A stretch of 64,000 nucleotides of DNA, taken from Gorsachius magnificus (Eukaryota; Chordata; Aves; Pelecaniformes; Ardeidae). The notes under the pieces are model-generated. The model saw nothing but the letters and a program-made list of their open reading frames with translations. It was not told the DNA's origin and did not search any database. Within the stretch, counting starts at the first letter, position 1; each line of letters begins with the position of its first letter. Positions 59,139 through 64,000 of the stretch are shown here, piece by piece. The position numbers were made by a program, and so were the translations under genes. The stretch is from the NCBI GenBank assembly GCA_034008185.1, contig CM067085.1:79162275-79226274 (forward strand). The letters are read 5' to 3'.

Positions 59139-59941
59139 ACAGAATCCCAGAATGGCAAGGGCTGGAAGGGACCTCGGGAGATCACCCAGTCCCACCCTCC
59201 TGCTCAAGCAGGTTCTCCTAGAGCATGTTACATAGGACTTCGTCCAGGCGGGCTTTGAATATCTCCAGAGAAGGAGACTCCACAGCCCCCCTGGGCAGCC
59301 TGGGCCAGGGCTCTATCACCCTCAAAGTCAAGAAGTTCTTCCTCACATTCAACTGAAACCTCTTCTGCTTCAGTTTGTGCCCACGGCCCTTTGTCCTGAC
59401 ACTGGGCACCACTGTGAAGAGTCTGGCTCCATCCTTGTGACATCTACCCAGCTGATATAGCCAGCTGATCCTTTAAAAAATGGCGCAACGATCCACCCTT
59501 AAGATATTTGTACGTTGTGATGAAGTCCCCTCTCAGCCTTCTCTTCTCCAGGCTGAACAAGCCCAGCTCCCTTCAGCCTTTCTTCCTCGGGGAGATGCTC
59601 CAGTCCCTTTATCATCCTTGTTGCTCTCCTCTGGACTCTCTCCAGGAGTTCCTCATCTTTCTTGAACCGGGGAGCCCAGAACTGGACCCAGTGCTCCAGG
59701 TGGGGTCTTGCCAGGGCAGAGTAGAGGGAGAGGAGAACCTCCCTCGCCCTGCTGGCCACACTCCTCTTAATGCACCCCAGGATGCCATTGGCCTTCTTGG
59801 CAACCAGGGCACCCTGCTGGCTCATGGTCAGCTTGTCCACCAGGACTCCCAGGTCCCTCTTGGCAGAGCTGCTTTCCAGCAGGTCAGCCCCCAGCCTGTA
59901 CTGGTGCATGGGGTTCGACCTCCCCAGGTGCAGCACTTGAC
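59139..59941 (-). mobile_element. CR1 LINE fragment containing a 49-bp insert
   Basis: Starts acagaatcccagaatggcaa. On the minus strand it encodes CR1 sequence from the region after the FADD block ([15 protein letters not shown], then [17 protein letters not shown]) to the tail. At 59444-59492 a 49-bp segment interrupts the usual gtgacacccacccttaag. The same segment sits at the same place in the copy at 49844-50198. Confidence 0.93.
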
Positions 59942-60716
59942 GGTGGAATGATTCCTCTTTGAACTGTGGAAATAAATGTCCCCAGGCTATGCAAATACCA
60001 ACACCCTCGCTGCCGCACCACCACGGATTTGTCTATGTCCTCCACCGATACCAGCAAGTATTTCATGAATATTCCGCAAGGCAACCTGCCGCCTCCCGCA
60101 CCACGTCCGCAGGCAGCATGGTGACTTAATTTCCATCCATAATATTTGAAAATACCTTAATTATGAATTTAGCACGTCTGCTTACTAATGCAGTTTTCCC
60201 TAAATTATTTCACGGTTGAGAGAGAATTCAGTCATTAAAAAGTAGTAATGAACGTGCAGCCTGAAACAAAGCTGCGGCCTTTGGAAGTCTGCCTTGCAGA
60301 GCAATGGGAGGAGGGAAAGCTCTTGTCTCTCAGGATGATGTCTGATCTTAAGCTATAGGTCTGGTATGTTTGACATTGCCTATGGAAGAAGTGCTTCAAC
60401 CCCGTCTCTCCCTAACCCTGGTCTGCTCTGGTGCTGGTCCCTGAATGCTCCATGGGTCTTACAAGCACTCTGCACTGGGGGTCACTACTGAATTTAACGT
60501 CACGCAGGATATTACGCACTGCAGCATTGGGAGTCGGAAGGACGGATGGACTTCAGAGCACCAAGAATTGCAACCAAGCAATCAGTGCAGTGGGGCTCAT
60601 GCCCAGAGCTGGGTCTGTGGGCACTTGTGGTCACCATCTACTGCTGCCACCCCACCAGACCTCTCCTCAGGAGAGCCCCCTGCCCTCCTCTCCCCACATT
60701 TGGTGAAGTGTTTTGT

Positions 60717-61215
60717 CATAGAATCATAGAATGTTTTGGGTTGGAAGGGACCCCTAGAGGTCATCTAGTCCAACCCCCCTGCAGTGAGCAGGGACACCGC
60801 TAACCAGATCAGGTTGCTCAGAGCCCCAACCAACCTGGCCTTGAATGTTCCCAGGGATGGGGCCTCCACCACCTCTCTGGGCAACCCCTGCCAGGGTTTC
60901 ACCACCCTCGTTGTAAAGAATTTCCTCCTTATATCCAGTCTAAACCTACCCTGGTTTAGTTTAAAACCATTACCCCTTGTCCTGTCACAGCTGGCCCTAC
61001 TAAAAAGATTTTCCCCATCTTTCCTATAGGCCCCTTTAGATACTGAAAGGCCGTAATCAGGTCTCCCCGCAGCCTTCTCTTCTCCAGGCTGAACAAGCCC
61101 AACTCTCTCAGCCTGTCCTCATAAGAGAGGGGCTCCAGCCCTCGGATCATTTTAGTAGCCCTCCTCTGGACCCTCTCCAACAGGTCCATGTCCTTCTTGT
61201 GCTGAGGGCTCCAGG
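60717..61215 (-). mobile_element. CR1 LINE fragment
   Basis: Starts catagaatcatagaatg with ttttgggttggaaggg. The minus strand reads [20 protein letters not shown] followed by a [20 protein letters not shown] block, close to the CR1 consensus. It is truncated at ctccaggg. Confidence 0.94.
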
Positions 61216-61628
61216 GTTAGTTCCAAGGGTGGCAGCCCTTCTCTGCGTCTCTATTTGCTTGATCTTCACACGTATTAGCTGGGTCTCACACGATCTCTCT
61301 CAAGCCTTCCCCTCTCCCCGATCACAGTTACGGGTGAGCATTATAGGAAAGGTCACGTATTAGGTTGTGGTCTCTGGTTTTGGAGGGCATGTCACAGGGA
61401 AGAAGGTGGTACTCACATACACGGGTCCGTGCCTCAGGCCTCCTCATCCTCGGACAGCTTGATGCAGACTTGAATACCTCTCCAAACAGCCGTAAGCAAG
61501 ATACGGAGTGCGAGCACAGCCAGAGATGAAATCCAGAGGCCAAATCCCACCCGTCCACTGCCTGAAGTCACTCCTCCTTTAATGCACCAACAGGGTCATA
61601 AATGTATCTTGAAGTTTCTCCAGCTTTG

Positions 61629-61739
61629 GCAACCTGAGCAACCTGATCTAGTTAGCGGTGTCCCTGCTCACTGCAGGGGGGTTGGACTAGATGACCTCTA
61701 GGGGTCCCTTCCAACCCAAAACTTTCTATGATTCTATGA
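61629..61739 (+). mobile_element. CR1 LINE fragment, very short
   Basis: About 110 bp of CR1 3' end: gagcaacctgatctag, then ggttggactagatgacctct and a tail with ATTCTATG. Confidence 0.92.
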
Positions 61740-62376
61740 AATGCAAATGCTGTGGTACCTTCGGTCCCTGTACTACACATGAAATTAAAAATCAGAAAGC
61801 AGTTCATATATTAGTTTCTATACTGAGCTATTTTTATTTTTTCCCCAAATCCTGCATACAACGCAGTCACTAGGCAAGGGCAACTGTGGCAGTGATTACC
61901 AGGGAAATATTTGTAGGAATTAGCGGTGGAAGCTTAGCTGTAAACCCATCCTACAGAACTTGTTGATCGAAATTTAAAGGTGCTTTGGCAAATGCTGCTG
62001 TTTTCAAAGAGAAGAGACATCATCCTTTACACGCTGTATTTTTAAGATGCCATTCTAAAGGATGATCATACTCAAGGCTGTATCTACCAAGTACCTTGGG
62101 GATCAACTACAGGGCATTGCATAAATTGACAAAAAATGTTTTGGTTTGTATATAAAGAACAACAGGATGACTAAGTCACGACTGTTTGCTGCTGTTCTAA
62201 TCATCCGTCCAACGGCAACAGGAGACAAGGTTCAAAAGTCTCTCTCAGCATTTGTAAATCCAGCTACAATTTGCAGTTCTAGAGACTTTTTTTGCAGGAA
62301 CAAACCATTTAACAAGCACTGTGAATATGTCAAAAAAGTTATTTTCTCTATTACAAATGCATTGCATTGACGTTGA

Positions 62377-62974
62377 TGGGTTGACCTTGGCTGGACGCCA
62401 GGTGCCACCCAGCCACTCTATCGCTCCCTTCCTCAGCAGGACAGGGGCAGGGAGAAAATGAGATGGAAAGAAACCCTCTTGGGTCAAGATAAAGGTAGTT
62501 TCATAAAAAGCAAAAGCAAAGGCCGTGTGTGGAAGCAAAAGGAAAACAAGATTTTATTCTCTACTTCCCATCAACAGGCGATGTCCAGCCACTTCCCGGG
62601 AAGCAGGGCTTCGGTACAGGTAGCAGTTGCTCTGGAAGACAAAACGTTGTAAATCATGGAACCATAGAATGTTTTGTCTTGGAAGGGACCCCATTCCTCC
62701 TCCTTTTCCCTTAGCTTTTATATCTGAGCCAACGTCACATGGTATGGAATAGCCCTGTGGTCGTTTTGGGTCAGGTGTGTTGGCTGAGCCCCCTCCCAAG
62801 TTCTTGCCCCCTCCCAGCCCACGGGTGGTGGCGGGGGAATGTTGGAGACCCAGCCGTGATGCTGTGAGCACTGCTCAGCAGTGGCCAGAACCCCTTTCCA
62901 GGTACCGATAGGAAGCACAGCACTATGAGAGGTGCTAGGGAGAAGATTAACTCCAACTCACCTGACCCAATACA
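62377..62974 (-). mobile_element. Solo LTR of an endogenous retrovirus, copy 2 (inverted)
   Basis: On the minus strand it begins TGTATTGGGT and ends gtcaaccca. It has a TATA box (agatataaaag) near 62720, an intact AATAAA near 62560 and the same 3' half as copy 1 (ctttatcttgacccaagagg). It contains a short CR1 tail at 62654-62691. No retroviral genes adjoin it. It lies 18 kb from copy 1 in opposite orientation. Confidence 0.82.
62654..62691 (-). mobile_element. Minimal CR1 tail inserted in a solo LTR
   Basis: The + strand reads catggaaccatagaatg, then ttttgtcttggaagggacc, which matches the last 35-40 bp of the young CR1 subfamily on the minus strand. The sister LTR at 43844-44441 lacks it. 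Confidence 0.7.
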
Positions 62975-64000
62975 CTCCATTTCTTCCCTGCAGCTTAGAT
63001 CTCCACTGAATTAAAATTGGTTATTGCTGTCAAATATCAGTTAGAAAACACCAGCATTTTTCTTTTCCCATCTTAGCTTTAACTATGATTTTGCCTGTGC
63101 CTTGGTACCCACTGACAGATTTGAAAAAATCCAGATATTGGAAAGAATTACACTGGGAACTGCTATGGTTTTCTCTGCAGGTCTTGCCCCCCTCCTTCAC
63201 TCCCTGTTTATTAGCTATTCCAACAAAAGCAATAAATAAAAAATAAGAGAAGATATGGCCTGGGCAAGATGCAGATGAGCTCAGTGCTTAGTGTTTGCCA
63301 CCCTGATATCTTCCCTGGGTGGGAACAGGAAAAAGAGGAGGGAGTGATGGCCTTGCTTGGTGGGTAGGGCAGGGGAGAGGACAGGGCTTGCTATGGATAA
63401 ATTTTCCTTTTAGAAATTCAGAAGCATTTCTGCACCCTGACCATTAGAGCCCCGCCACATGGTATAAACCGATGGGTTTAGAGACTACCACGTGAATCGC
63501 ATGAGGGGAATTTTCAGGCTTAAAAGGACAAGACACAGACAGGGAGAAATGATCTTGTACACATTGCTACCCTGGCATCCCTCATCCATAAATGCTCAGG
63601 CATGGACTGTTCTTCTACCAAGATGCACCATCAGCATTGCAGACCTGCAGAAAAATGTGGGAGAAACTACAGGAGCAAACCTGGAACTGACAGCGGAGTC
63701 AGGGAATACGAAGGGGTGAAATAAAGGAGAGCGTGGCGAGATTCAAAATGTAGGCCAAGCCCATTCAGCTCTTGCAATCAAGTGTTTACCATCTGCCACA
63801 GCATCGTTCTGCTCCCATCCCTGTTCCCTTCATTCTGAACAATGCAACATTTCAATCTTCTTTAAATTCAAGGACACCAAGCCCCCGAGTGCCCCGCTCA
63901 CTGGCACTGAATAGAAAAACAAACCTGCCCGGCCTTAACAGCATCTTAGCTTACGTCAGTGATGCAGAACATATTGCTTCAAATGCATACTCTTCTAGGG

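Larger units (their letters stand above)
49844..64000. other. Intergenic DNA dense in CR1 fragments
   Basis: Eleven CR1 fragments and one solo LTR occupy a large part of this stretch. The spaces between them (50199-50376, 50569-51161, 51637-53420, 53991-56474, 57631-59138, 59942-60716, 61216-61628, 61740-62376 and 62975-64000) show no recognisable genes. The segment 50640-51160 is GC-rich with long open frames in several frames. The segment 58560-58760 is AT-rich. Confidence 0.75.

Noticed and set aside
1..64000. CRISPR arrays, operons or bacterial-type systems
   Set aside because: No regularly spaced repeats, no closely packed coding frames. Introns, CR1 elements and LTRs show avian nuclear DNA.

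Overview
The window is vertebrate nuclear DNA from a bird. The evidence is about twenty 5'-truncated CR1 non-LTR retrotransposon fragments, most ending in the CR1 3' repeat ATTCTATG, a pair of solo retroviral LTRs, and a gene with long introns. The species cannot be fixed from the sequence alone.

The only protein-coding gene I can support is the 3' end of DPYD (dihydropyrimidine dehydrogenase) on the + strand. Three coding exons are clear: 24001-24144 (144 bp), 35965-36105 (141 bp) and 38869-39039 (171 bp including the stop). All have canonical splice sites and phase-0 junctions. They match the last three human coding exons (21, 22 and 23; residues 875-1025) in length and content. They encode the C-terminal ferredoxin-like domain with all eight cysteines for two [4Fe-4S] clusters. 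Positions 1-24000 are the 3' part of intron 20, 24145-35964 is intron 21 and 36106-38868 is intron 22. The 3' UTR starts at 39040, contains a genomic A38 tract, and probably ends near 39690-39700 after an AATAAA at 39672.

From about 39700 to 64000 the DNA is intergenic, with no gene I can identify. The first 10 kb is mostly unique and holds one CR1, an apparent retroposed 3' end on the minus strand (about 43241-43833) and a solo LTR on the + strand (43844-44441). From 49.8 to 62.7 kb it is a CR1 cluster of 11 fragments in about 13 kb. A second solo LTR of the same family lies in the opposite orientation at 62377-62974.

I found no tRNA, rRNA, CRISPR array or operon-like system, and no convincing novel gene system. 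The observations most worth following are: two near-identical CR1 copies in direct orientation around exon 21; a 49-bp insert shared by two CR1 copies; a tiny CR1 tail inside one LTR; the minus-strand retrocopy candidate; and two perfect RFX-type (X-box) palindromes.
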